64,000 nucleotides of DNA from Allopusillimonas sp008369125 (GTDB lineage: Bacteria; Pseudomonadota; Gammaproteobacteria; Burkholderiales; Burkholderiaceae_B), in contig NZ_VOAY01000004.1 of NCBI RefSeq assembly GCF_008369125.1, positions 462,574 through 526,573 of the forward strand, in the 5' to 3' direction. Below are positions 25,024 through 33,667 of this stretch, piece by piece. Position numbers and translations under genes: made by a program. The notes below the pieces were generated by a model that worked only from the letters and a program-made list of their open reading frames with translations, was not told the origin of the DNA and did no database searches. Numbering within the stretch: the first letter of the stretch is position 1; every line of letters starts with the position of its first letter.

Positions 25024-27282
25024 TTAACGTGCGCGTGAAATACGCACTTCAGCACCGCGCCGCTTGACCTCAAGCCCCTCGGAAGGCAATATGCGCAGCC
25101 CCTCAAGGCCTTTGATATAGCTGGAACCCTGCATTTGCATAACGCGAATTTTATTGCGCATGACTACGGGGCTGTGCTCGGGCATGCCGAACATCCATAC
25201 CTCATCAAGAATACGGGCCGAGTTGAAGTCCCCCGAGTGCTGTACGGTAGGGCCGAGACACAGCATATGCCCCTCGCGACCAAACAGTGGCAAGGCATCA
25301 AGCCCTACTTCGACAGTCCAGGTTGTGCCGCCCTCGTAACGCCAGCCAGTGTTCAGATCCCACCATGCGTCGCCGGCAGGCAGATATACCTGCACCTTGT
25401 TACCGGGCTGAACCACTGGTGCCACCAACAAAGCAGGCCCAAGCATATATTGCGTATCCCACTGCTGGGCTACGTAGTCAGTTGGGAACGCAAGCGCCAT
25501 TGAACGCTGCACAGGCTGACCCGTGCGTACAGCCTCTTCGATAATGCCCAGTACATAAGGCACCAGACGATATCGCCATTGCAGCCAGTGGCGCACCAGC
25601 TCTTGCGTGGCTTCGTCAAAGCTGGATGGCAACAAGCCTGGCAGGGCTTGAAAACTGAAGTTTCCTGAAAAGACACACATGGCAAGCCAACGCACGTATA
25701 GCTCTGGCGTCATGTCATCAGTGGGATGAACCGCAGAACCCAAGGCATGCATCTGTACAGGCACGCTGCTGTTACCCAGCGAGAGCGCCGTGCGCAACGT
25801 GTGCTCCATGGCCTGCCAGTTATTGCCGGTACGCGGCCCCGTTTGCCACGCGAAGCGCTGAACGGAAGGGAAAAGGTCGGCACTGCAGACCACGCCCTCT
25901 TGCGGCGTTTTGTGGCCCGCGACGGCATCAAACAATGCCTGACGTACCAGCATGGGATAAAGCGTGCGCAGCAGCGCGCCGCTCTCACCCCCGCGGGCAG
26001 TTATGTCGTCAGGTATATCGAATTGCGCGTTGCAGGAAGGTGCCACCAGACCATCTTCAAAACTCTGACGCTGGCGCTCAACCCACAGCTTATAGACATC
26101 TTTGTGAGTGAGGTCGAGCAGACCAAACGGCCTGCCGCCCGTGGCCTCAATGCCTGGCAACACCAGCGCCTCGCTGTCGTCATTTATGAGCAGCCAACCC
26201 CGGTCTTCCCAGTCGGAAAACAAATCGGTGTCTGCAAGTACGCCCGGAAACGTAGGCCCAGCCAGCTGCAGAGTGGCTTCTTCACAACGGCCCGCGAGCT
26301 CGCGCATGTCAGTGATGCGTGAAGCATCCCACTCAAAAGCCGGCTTGTCGGTCTGGAAACCATTGAGCGCAGGCGGAGCAAGATTGACAACATCAAGCCC
26401 CCATTGCTGGGCGCGGAAGTTTTGTGCGACCTGAAGAATCTCATCAACCGACTGGCCGCTGGCCTGATCGAGCCAAACCCCCATGAGCGGCAGGCCAGGC
26501 TGACCTGCACGGCCAGTGAGCGCCGTGTACTGGTTGATGATTTCGGCAGGCTCACCGATAAATATAAACAGATCGAAGATTTCGTCATGCAGCGTAAGCT
26601 GATACTGACCGGCATCGGTCGCACCGAAATCGTGCTCGACGCGCGAGAGCGTGTTCAGATACAACCCCCAGCCACGCGTGCTCCAGACTAACGGCAATGC
26701 CCGTGCGGCAGCGTCATCAGTAACAAGATGCGAACCATTGCGATCGAGCTGACCTGGGCACTCACCCGCGCCATAAAGCAGATCGTCGCCATCGAGCTCT
26801 GCACAGAACTGCCAGATAGGTGTGTCACCCTCGGCAAGCCCCAACGTAGCCCCATCGACGGTAGAAAACACCAGATCGTCGTTGCGCCATACTGAGATAT
26901 GCATGGAAGAACGGGTAAGTTCGAGCGCAATATCGCCTTGCTCAATGCGCCATCCCTCGTGAGACAGGTCGGTTACCGAGCTGACGGCAAGCTCGCCAAC
27001 GGCTTCTTCGCGTGCCAGAAGCATTTGCGCCCTGGCTCTGGCGCGAGCATTGGCCTTTTCGGGCAAGAGTTCATCAGGCTTTGCACAACGAACCCGGTAG
27101 ACCCCCGGAGCATGCGCTTCAATTTGAAGCTGCAGCCCGACATTGCCCGCAAAAAATTCGGCGCGCATCGATTTGGATGACAGGAAGTCCAGGTCGGCAA
27201 GTTGCGTCACGTGTTCAAGATTAGACTTGGGCGGCACAGCGCAATCCTCTGGGCTTTCGCCCGTAAAGCATTCAAAAGCCAT
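25024..27282 (-). CDS. GH31-like TIM-barrel protein, catalytic residues apparently lost
   Basis: Large 752-residue protein with the fold order of glycoside hydrolase family 31: N-terminal beta domain (about 45-255), TIM barrel (about 260-560) and C-terminal beta domains (YMLGPALLVAPVV, YLPAGDAWWDL). Active family members hydrolyse alpha-glucosides or alpha-xylosides. Here the nucleophile motif KTDFGE is replaced by SCNAQF (residues 416-421), the acid/base region WGGD by TGPR (481-484), and the usual SHDIGG by MHALGS (511-516). A binding, regulatory or altered role is therefore likely. No signal peptide, so probably cytosolic. The gene stands alone. Confidence 0.75.
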   Translation of the reverse strand: MAFECFTGESPEDCAVPPKSNLEHVTQLADLDFLSSKSMRAEFFAGNVGLQLQIEAHAPGVYRVRCAKPDELLPEKANARARARAQMLLAREEAVGELAVSSVTDLSHEGWRIEQGDIALELTRSSMHISVWRNDDLVFSTVDGATLGLAEGDTPIWQFCAELDGDDLLYGAGECPGQLDRNGSHLVTDDAAARALPLVWSTRGWGLYLNTLSRVEHDFGATDAGQYQLTLHDEIFDLFIFIGEPAEIINQYTALTGRAGQPGLPLMGVWLDQASGQSVDEILQVAQNFRAQQWGLDVVNLAPPALNGFQTDKPAFEWDASRITDMRELAGRCEEATLQLAGPTFPGVLADTDLFSDWEDRGWLLINDDSEALVLPGIEATGGRPFGLLDLTHKDVYKLWVERQRQSFEDGLVAPSCNAQFDIPDDITARGGESGALLRTLYPMLVRQALFDAVAGHKTPQEGVVCSADLFPSVQRFAWQTGPRTGNNWQAMEHTLRTALSLGNSSVPVQMHALGSAVHPTDDMTPELYVRWLAMCVFSGNFSFQALPGLLPSSFDEATQELVRHWLQWRYRLVPYVLGIIEEAVRTGQPVQRSMALAFPTDYVAQQWDTQYMLGPALLVAPVVQPGNKVQVYLPAGDAWWDLNTGWRYEGGTTWTVEVGLDALPLFGREGHMLCLGPTVQHSGDFNSARILDEVWMFGMPEHSPVVMRNKIRVMQMQGSSYIKGLEGLRILPSEGLEVKRRGAEVRISRAR

Positions 27283-27398
27283 TATTTTGACGGATTTGAG
27301 CTATAAAATAAAATCGACAGTATTCATGCGCCTTTCAAAACGCCTGAAAACTGCCCCGAACAGGAATAGACCTGCAAATTGAATTACAGTAAAGCCTG

Positions 27399-29330
27399 CT
27401 AGCGTGGCGAAATTCGGTGCAAAAGCTCTCGTTCCAGCGGCACAGGCTCATTGCCCAGGCGTGCGGCAATAATATCGCCTGCCAGCGCCGCCCAGCTCAA
27501 CCCCCGCGAGCCATACGCGCAAGTTAGCCACAGGCCGGTCTCCCCCCGTACATCATCCACCATCCCCCGCCGCTGTGCAACATCTTGCACACTTTGAGGT
27601 AAAACATTGCACGCCTTGCCAACAACTGGCAGGCGGTCAGAGAGCATTGCACGCCAGCCAGCCCAGCCGTCCAGCACACCCGGCATGACCCCCGACGGCG
27701 GAAAAGCCTGATTTAGCAAAGCGGCCTGCCTTGCCATCACCTCACGATGCCCCTGCTCGGTAATGGCACTGGCGACGGCACGAGGTTCATACGTACTGCC
27801 GGCCACATAACGCCCCTGAACTGACGGCAGACCATAACCTGCACCCGCCACAATCGCGCTCAGTGCGGGCGCATCATCGGCTGGCAGGTAGCTAACCTGG
27901 CCTGCCATGGACAACATGGCCGAAAGCAGCGGCGGGACTGTCTGCCCCGGAATCGAGGAAAACAAACTCGGTACCGCCCGAGCATTGGCCAGCACCACCT
28001 GAGAGGTACGCATCAGGAACCTGTGTTGCGTATCAAACAGCTGCCACATGCCACACGCGTCGCGGCGCAGCGCACCGACCGCGCGCGCTTCGCACCGTAT
28101 GCCTGGCTGACTGAACAAGGCCTCAAGCAAGAGCTCAGGCCTCACAACCTGGCCCTGCTCAAACCAGAGCCCCCCGGCGTCCAGTGACACTCCTACTCTA
28201 TCAGATGCCTCTTGGGCATCGAGCCAGCGGACCCAATCGGGAGGAAACTTTAAAAATGCGAGCGCTTTGTAACACGTGGTCACGTCTTCGGGTGCTCGCA
28301 TAATATCAAGTGTGCCGCAGACCTTGGGACGAGCTCCCAACCCCAAGCCTTGCCATCGTTGCAGCGCGCGCAGGCAGCCAGCGCGACTCAGTCGCGCCCG
28401 AAAATCGTCATCACCACTGATGAGAGGGGTAAGCCCCGCAGCCAAATGGCCCAGGTGGCTGGCCCCCAGGCCTTGCGCGAAGACGGGGTCAAAGACGGTC
28501 ACTTCGTGCCCACGCAGGGCGAGCGCCTGCGCCACCCCCGCCCCTGCCAGGCCACCCCCGATGATCGTTACGGGGTCAAGCACACGCCGACCACCTGCCG
28601 GACGTCGTATTTCGGGCCTGAGCACCGCAAGCGTCATTTCACGCTTACCGCCAAAGCCTGCCACTTTTTTGACCAGAAAGCCAGCATTGGCAAGGTCACG
28701 CCTTACCTGCCCCGCGCAACACCATGTGGCGACCGTTGCGTCTTTATTCGCCATGCGCACCATCTGCCCGAACAAAGCGGGCGACCACATATCGGGATTG
28801 AGACGGGGCGCAAAACCATCGAGAAAAAATGCGTCTACACGGGCCGACACTTGACGGGCCAGGCGCTGGATGGGCCCGAATGCCAGCGTGAGCGTAACTG
28901 CCCCACCCTCGAACTCTAGCCTGTGCATACCGGGCAGCAGCGGAGGCCAGGCTTCGGCTAGTTGCGCGGCCAGCTTGCGCTCGGGCCCATCAAGATACGT
29001 CAGCAGAAAGCCGCTCATATCAGCGCGTGAAAAAGGATACGCCTCAAACGACACCATGTGCAGCCGCGCAGGGCGGGCTGGGTCATTACGCCATGCATGC
29101 CACAGCATCAGAAAATTATGGCCCAAGCCAAAACCCGCCTCGCAGACGGTAAAGGTGGATTTTCCGCGCCAACGCTCTGGCAGGTTATTGCCTACGAGAA
29201 AGACATTGCGCGCTTCATCCAGTGCCCCGGCGCGCGCATGGTACACATCGCCAAACCTGGTGCTGAACGGAACCCCATTTTCATTAAACGACAGGGTGGC
29301 CGGAATGAGCGGCTGATAGGAGCGAGGCAT
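27399..29330 (-). CDS. mnmC: Bifunctional tRNA modification protein MnmC
   Basis: Completes the 5-methylaminomethyl-2-thiouridine modification at tRNA position 34. The N-terminal half (to about 235) is the SAM-dependent MnmD methyltransferase (CEAGFGLGHNFLMLWHAW, DAFFLDGFAPRLNPDMW). The C-terminal half is the FAD-dependent MnmC oxidoreductase (dinucleotide motif IIGGGLAGAGVAQAL near 257-271; GLWLTCAYGSRGLSW at the end). I choose ATG 29330 (643 residues), which has AAAGG just upstream and matches the usual start; ATG 29360 would add ten residues. Confidence 0.93.
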   Translation of the reverse strand: MPRSYQPLIPATLSFNENGVPFSTRFGDVYHARAGALDEARNVFLVGNNLPERWRGKSTFTVCEAGFGLGHNFLMLWHAWRNDPARPARLHMVSFEAYPFSRADMSGFLLTYLDGPERKLAAQLAEAWPPLLPGMHRLEFEGGAVTLTLAFGPIQRLARQVSARVDAFFLDGFAPRLNPDMWSPALFGQMVRMANKDATVATWCCAGQVRRDLANAGFLVKKVAGFGGKREMTLAVLRPEIRRPAGGRRVLDPVTIIGGGLAGAGVAQALALRGHEVTVFDPVFAQGLGASHLGHLAAGLTPLISGDDDFRARLSRAGCLRALQRWQGLGLGARPKVCGTLDIMRAPEDVTTCYKALAFLKFPPDWVRWLDAQEASDRVGVSLDAGGLWFEQGQVVRPELLLEALFSQPGIRCEARAVGALRRDACGMWQLFDTQHRFLMRTSQVVLANARAVPSLFSSIPGQTVPPLLSAMLSMAGQVSYLPADDAPALSAIVAGAGYGLPSVQGRYVAGSTYEPRAVASAITEQGHREVMARQAALLNQAFPPSGVMPGVLDGWAGWRAMLSDRLPVVGKACNVLPQSVQDVAQRRGMVDDVRGETGLWLTCAYGSRGLSWAALAGDIIAARLGNEPVPLERELLHRISPR

Positions 29331-29423
29331 AAACCTTTGAAACCCAAACTGAATAGTCATCACGTACAATGCGTGGTGTGATTGAGCGCGCAGTGCTCAT
29401 GTCGACAAAGGGCCTTAAACACG

Positions 29424-30272
29424 ATGCAACCAACCCGTCTTCCTCTCAGCGACTGTCTGGACGCCGCCGTTACGGCCGCGCACGCCGCTGCGGCCATTTT
29501 ACAGGCGTACTCGCATAATCGGGCAGATCTGGTTATCGACACCAAAATGCGCAATGATCTAGTCTCGCAGGCTGACCGCGAATCTGAAAACGCCGTCATC
29601 GAAATATTGCGCCAGCGCACGCCCGACTATGGCATCGTAGCCGAAGAGAGCGGTGGGCAGACAGCAGGCCTGGCGAGCTGGTATATCGACCCGCTTGATG
29701 GCACCACCAACTTCTTGCATGGCATTCCGCAATATGCAGTGTCCATTGCATTGATTGCGCATGCAGGCACCCTGGTCGATGGCGACAAGCCTCTTGAGCG
29801 CGACACACCCGTCATAGGGGTAGTGTACGACCCCAACCGCGAAGAGCTTTTCACAGCAATGTACGGCGTAGGTGCGTGGCTTAATGAACACCGCATCACG
29901 GTATCAAACGCAAGTTCGCTGGCAGACTCGGTCGTGGGTACGGGTTTCCCGTTTCGCGATTTCTCGTTTTATGATGAGTACATGCCCACACTGCATCATG
30001 CCATACGGCATACACGTGGCGTACGGCGTCATGGCGCTGCAGCGCTAGATCTTGCCTGGGTAGCCTGCGGCCGATACGACGGCTACTGGGAAATGGGTCT
30101 TGCCCCTTGGGACGTTGCTGCTGGCACCGTTATTGTGCGCGAGGCGGGTGGCATATGCGAAGACATCCGCCATCAAGACTCATGGCCCATCAAAGGCTAT
30201 GTCTATGCAGGCAACGAGCACACGGCACCGGCTCTTGACGCCATGATCCAGCCTCACATGAAAAAAATCTAA
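29424..30272 (+). CDS. Inositol monophosphatase family protein (SuhB-like)
   Basis: Magnesium-dependent phosphatase of 282 residues. Motif 1 IDPLDGTTNFLHG and motif 2 WDVAAGTVIVREAGG are intact, along with the upstream VAEESGG. ATG 29424 is preferred; a TTG at 29382 would overlap the region in front of mnmC. In E. coli SuhB also works in rRNA transcription antitermination, which may or may not apply here. Divergent from mnmC. Confidence 0.9.
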   Translation: MQPTRLPLSDCLDAAVTAAHAAAAILQAYSHNRADLVIDTKMRNDLVSQADRESENAVIEILRQRTPDYGIVAEESGGQTAGLASWYIDPLDGTTNFLHGIPQYAVSIALIAHAGTLVDGDKPLERDTPVIGVVYDPNREELFTAMYGVGAWLNEHRITVSNASSLADSVVGTGFPFRDFSFYDEYMPTLHHAIRHTRGVRRHGAAALDLAWVACGRYDGYWEMGLAPWDVAAGTVIVREAGGICEDIRHQDSWPIKGYVYAGNEHTAPALDAMIQPHMKKI

Positions 30273-30328
30273 AATACCGACTTAGCTCGCCAACGGTTTC
30301 ACCCTGACAATACATAGGACACTTGGCC

Positions 30329-31531
30329 ATGAAACTTGCTGAAACTATCGTTGGATGGAAATCCGAAATTGCTGCCATACGCCGCGATATACATGCACAC
30401 CCCGAACTGGCTTACGAAGAAGTCCGTACTGCCGACCTTGTAGCCTCAAAGCTAGAGTCCTGGGGCATCACCGTTCATCGCGGCCTTGGCGTAACAGGGG
30501 TGGTGGGCGTAATCGAAGGCAACACCCAAAATGGTTACGCTCTGGGCTTGCGCGCCGACATGGACGCCCTGCCCATGCAAGAGGCCAACACCTTCGAGCA
30601 TGCCAGTAAGTTTCCAGGAAAAATGCACGCCTGTGGCCACGATGGCCATACCGCCATGCTACTGGCTGCGGCACGCCACCTGGCCCAGCACCGTGATTTC
30701 GGCGGCACTGTCTACGTCATATTCCAGCCTGCCGAAGAAGGCTTCAGCGGTGCAAAGGCCATGATCGACGACGGTTTGTTTACCCGCTTCCCCATGCAGG
30801 CCGTTTTCGGCATGCATAACTGGCCTGGTATGCCGGTAGGCACGTTTGCTCTACGCCCAGGGGCCATGATGGCGTCCAGTAATACGTTCGAGATCCGCAT
30901 TGAGGGCAAAGGTGCCCATGGCGGTATGCCCAACCTGGGCAACGACCCAGTCATGGCCGCCGTGCAGCTGGCACAAGCCCTGCAAACCATTATTTCACGC
31001 GAGCTAGACCCACTCGACAATGCCGTTCTCAGTATCACGCAAATACACAGCGGTTCAGCCGACAACGTCATTCCTAACGAGGCTTTTCTGCGCGGTACAG
31101 TACGCACTTTTTCAGAAGCCGTGCTCGATCTCATCGAAACGCGTATGCGCGACATCGCCACGCTGAGCTGCCAGGCCATGAAATGTTCAGTCGACTTTGC
31201 CTTTCATCGCAAGTACCCCCCCACGCTCAACGAAGAGGGGGCCACTGCATTTTGCGCCCAGGTCATCGAAAGCATTGTGGGAAAAGAGCATGTCAGACAG
31301 TCAATCCGCCCTTCCATGGGCGCCGAAGACTTTGCGTTCATGCTTCTGGAAAAACCCGGCTGCTATGTATGGATCGGCAACGGGGACGGCGACCATCGCG
31401 AAGGTGGTCACGGCCTGGGCCCCTGCATGCTGCACAATGGCAGCTACGATTTCAACGATGACCTTATCCCGCTAGGTGCCACGTATTGGGTGGAACTGGC
31501 CCGCCAATGGCTGGCAGCACAACCCGCCTGA
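30329..31531 (+). CDS. M20 family amidohydrolase (hippurate hydrolase-like)
   Basis: Zinc-dependent amidohydrolase of 400 residues. Family motifs: RRDIHAHPELAYEE, LRADMDALPMQE, HACGHDGHTAML, QPAEEGFSGAKAMI and SMGAEDFAFML. Members cleave N-acyl amino acids or related amides; the true substrate is unknown. ATG 30329 with AGGA nine bases upstream is chosen over TTG 30323. A paralogue of similar length is at 60650-61849. Confidence 0.9.
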   Translation: MKLAETIVGWKSEIAAIRRDIHAHPELAYEEVRTADLVASKLESWGITVHRGLGVTGVVGVIEGNTQNGYALGLRADMDALPMQEANTFEHASKFPGKMHACGHDGHTAMLLAAARHLAQHRDFGGTVYVIFQPAEEGFSGAKAMIDDGLFTRFPMQAVFGMHNWPGMPVGTFALRPGAMMASSNTFEIRIEGKGAHGGMPNLGNDPVMAAVQLAQALQTIISRELDPLDNAVLSITQIHSGSADNVIPNEAFLRGTVRTFSEAVLDLIETRMRDIATLSCQAMKCSVDFAFHRKYPPTLNEEGATAFCAQVIESIVGKEHVRQSIRPSMGAEDFAFMLLEKPGCYVWIGNGDGDHREGGHGLGPCMLHNGSYDFNDDLIPLGATYWVELARQWLAAQPA

Positions 31532-31557
31532 GCACCGTAATTTATGGAACTGCGACG

Positions 31558-31965
31558 TTGAATACCGAGAATCACGACACTACATTACCCCCGCCCGAGC
31601 GGCGCGCCATACTGCGCGTCATGCCACAACCCTCTGATGCCAACCTCCATGGAGATGTCTTTGGCGGGTGGATCATGTCGCAAGTTGATATCGCCGGCTC
31701 CATACCGGCCACTCGCCGTGCAGGCGGGCGCGTCGCCACCATCGCCGTTAACTCATTTACGTTCAAACAGCCCGTATTCGTAGGTGATCTGCTCAGCTTT
31801 TATGCCGACATCATCAAAGTAGGCACCACTTCAATCACGATTTCCGTTGAAGTGTATGCCGAGCGCCAGCGCATGGAAGCTGAAGTCGTCAAAGTAACCG
31901 AGGCTATTCTTACCTACGTCGCGACTGACGATCAGCGCAAACGCCGCGCCATTCCACCTGTTTAA
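31558..31965 (+). CDS. Acyl-CoA thioesterase, YciA-like hotdog protein
   Basis: Hotdog-fold thioesterase of 135 residues with the motif DANLHGDVFGGWIMSQVDIAG, which contains the catalytic aspartate region of YciA-type enzymes. I choose TTG 31558 since no ATG lies in frame near the conserved start and a GGA sits nine bases upstream. The upstream open codons overlap the amidohydrolase. Confidence 0.85.
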   Translation: MNTENHDTTLPPPERRAILRVMPQPSDANLHGDVFGGWIMSQVDIAGSIPATRRAGGRVATIAVNSFTFKQPVFVGDLLSFYADIIKVGTTSITISVEVYAERQRMEAEVVKVTEAILTYVATDDQRKRRAIPPV

Positions 31966-31978
31966 AGCAAGGCCACAC

Positions 31979-33454
31979 ATGCCGGATCCCCAGCAACGGG
32001 CGGAAAACGTCCCGCTCTCCATTCCGCGCCGTCTCGAGCCTGAAGATGCACAGCTGGCACTGCAAGAGCTGCAAACCATCCTGAAGCGTCAAGATGTTGT
32101 GGAATCGCTCGCCCAGCGTCACGAGTCCGACGACAAATCGCATCAGCTCGGAGGCCTGCTGCACAAGCAGCACGAAAACGAGATCCGGGCGATTATCAAC
32201 GATCTGCATCCGGCTGACATTGCCTTCATTCTCGAATCGTTGCCGGTGCAGGAGCGACAGGTCGTATGGCAACAGGTCAGTGCCGAACATGACGCCGACG
32301 TCCTGCTCGAAGTCGATGACTGGGCCCGCGAGTCACTCATCGAATCCATGGACCACCAAGATCTGGTGGCCGCCACCGGCACCATGGATGCCGATGAAAT
32401 CGCTGACCTGGCGGCAGACCTTCCGCCCGACGTCATTGCCGAAGTACAAAAAGGCCTGACTGAAGGCGAACGCGCGCAGTTACTCGAAGCCATGGGTTAC
32501 CCCGAAGACACGGTCGGGGCGATCATGGAATTCGAAATGGTCAGGGTGCGGGAAGATGTATCGCTCGAAGTGGTGCTGCGCTATCTGCGCCGTCTGCAAG
32601 AACTGCCCGATCACACTGACCAGATCTTTGTCGTAGACCGTCAGGACAAGCTTCAGGGCACGCTGCACCTGACATCGCTGCTGGTCAAAGACCCAGAAAC
32701 ACTGGTGTCGTCAGTTATGCTTACCGATTACCTGACGCTCAACCCGCTCGACTCCGACGCCGACGCAGCAGGCGCCTTTGAGCGCTACGATCTGGTGTCC
32801 GCACCTGTGGTGGACGATCAGGGCCGGCTGATCGGCCGCGTCACCATTGCCGACGTTGTTGACGTTATCCAGGAAGACTCACAAGAGCAAGCACTGTCGC
32901 GTGCAGGTCTGCAAGAAGAAGACATCTTTGCCCCCCTGTCAGACGCGCTACGCAACCGTGCACCGTGGCTGTTTATCAACCTGTGTACCGCCTCTATTGC
33001 ATCGCTGGTCGCCTCACGTTTCGAAGGTACGGTTAGCCACATCGTGATTCTTGCCTTCCTGATGTCCATCGTGGCGGGCATAGGCGGTAATTCGGGCAAC
33101 CAGACCATGACAATGATTATCCGCGCACTCGCTGTGGGGCGCGTAACAGGCTCAAACGCGTGGACACTGGTCAAGCGCGAGCTAATCGTTACCCTGCTGG
33201 TTGGCCTGTGCGGCGGTCTTGTCGCCGCCGCCTTCGCCTGGGCTATCTCTGGGTCAGCAGCTATTGCCGGCGTCATGATGGCGGCCATGGTATGCAACAT
33301 GCTGATCGGTGCGACGCTGGGTGTTTTAATACCCATGCTGCGCGACAAGTTTGGCAAAGATCCCGCCATGGGCTCATCGGTACTGCTTACCTTCGCCACC
33401 GACTCGCTGGGCTTTTTTATATTTCTGGGGCTAGCGACGATATTTCTGATTTAA
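31979..33454 (+). CDS. mgtE: Magnesium transporter MgtE
   Basis: Magnesium channel. The 491-residue protein has an N-terminal MgtE helical domain (about 50-160; IRAIINDLHPADIAFILESL), two CBS domains (about 165-300) and five membrane helices (about 315-490) with the pore-lining GIGGNSGNQ. All domains appear complete. The CBS region is expected to gate with cytosolic magnesium. Confidence 0.94.
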   Translation: MPDPQQRAENVPLSIPRRLEPEDAQLALQELQTILKRQDVVESLAQRHESDDKSHQLGGLLHKQHENEIRAIINDLHPADIAFILESLPVQERQVVWQQVSAEHDADVLLEVDDWARESLIESMDHQDLVAATGTMDADEIADLAADLPPDVIAEVQKGLTEGERAQLLEAMGYPEDTVGAIMEFEMVRVREDVSLEVVLRYLRRLQELPDHTDQIFVVDRQDKLQGTLHLTSLLVKDPETLVSSVMLTDYLTLNPLDSDADAAGAFERYDLVSAPVVDDQGRLIGRVTIADVVDVIQEDSQEQALSRAGLQEEDIFAPLSDALRNRAPWLFINLCTASIASLVASRFEGTVSHIVILAFLMSIVAGIGGNSGNQTMTMIIRALAVGRVTGSNAWTLVKRELIVTLLVGLCGGLVAAAFAWAISGSAAIAGVMMAAMVCNMLIGATLGVLIPMLRDKFGKDPAMGSSVLLTFATDSLGFFIFLGLATIFLI

Positions 33455-33667
33455 GTGTATCGGCTTCGCGCTGGAGCACACACTTAAATCAGTCGCACGC
33501 TCCAACATGTGAGTACTCAAGCAACCGCATTGCCTACCTACCCGGCACGCTTGCCGTATAAATTGCAGGCTACGCCTGAAATACGGGGCATGCCCCGCAT
33601 CACTAAGCCCACGAATGCTCGCGTTGAGTGATGTACTCAAAACGAGCCGCTTTGTTGGTTTACGCCC

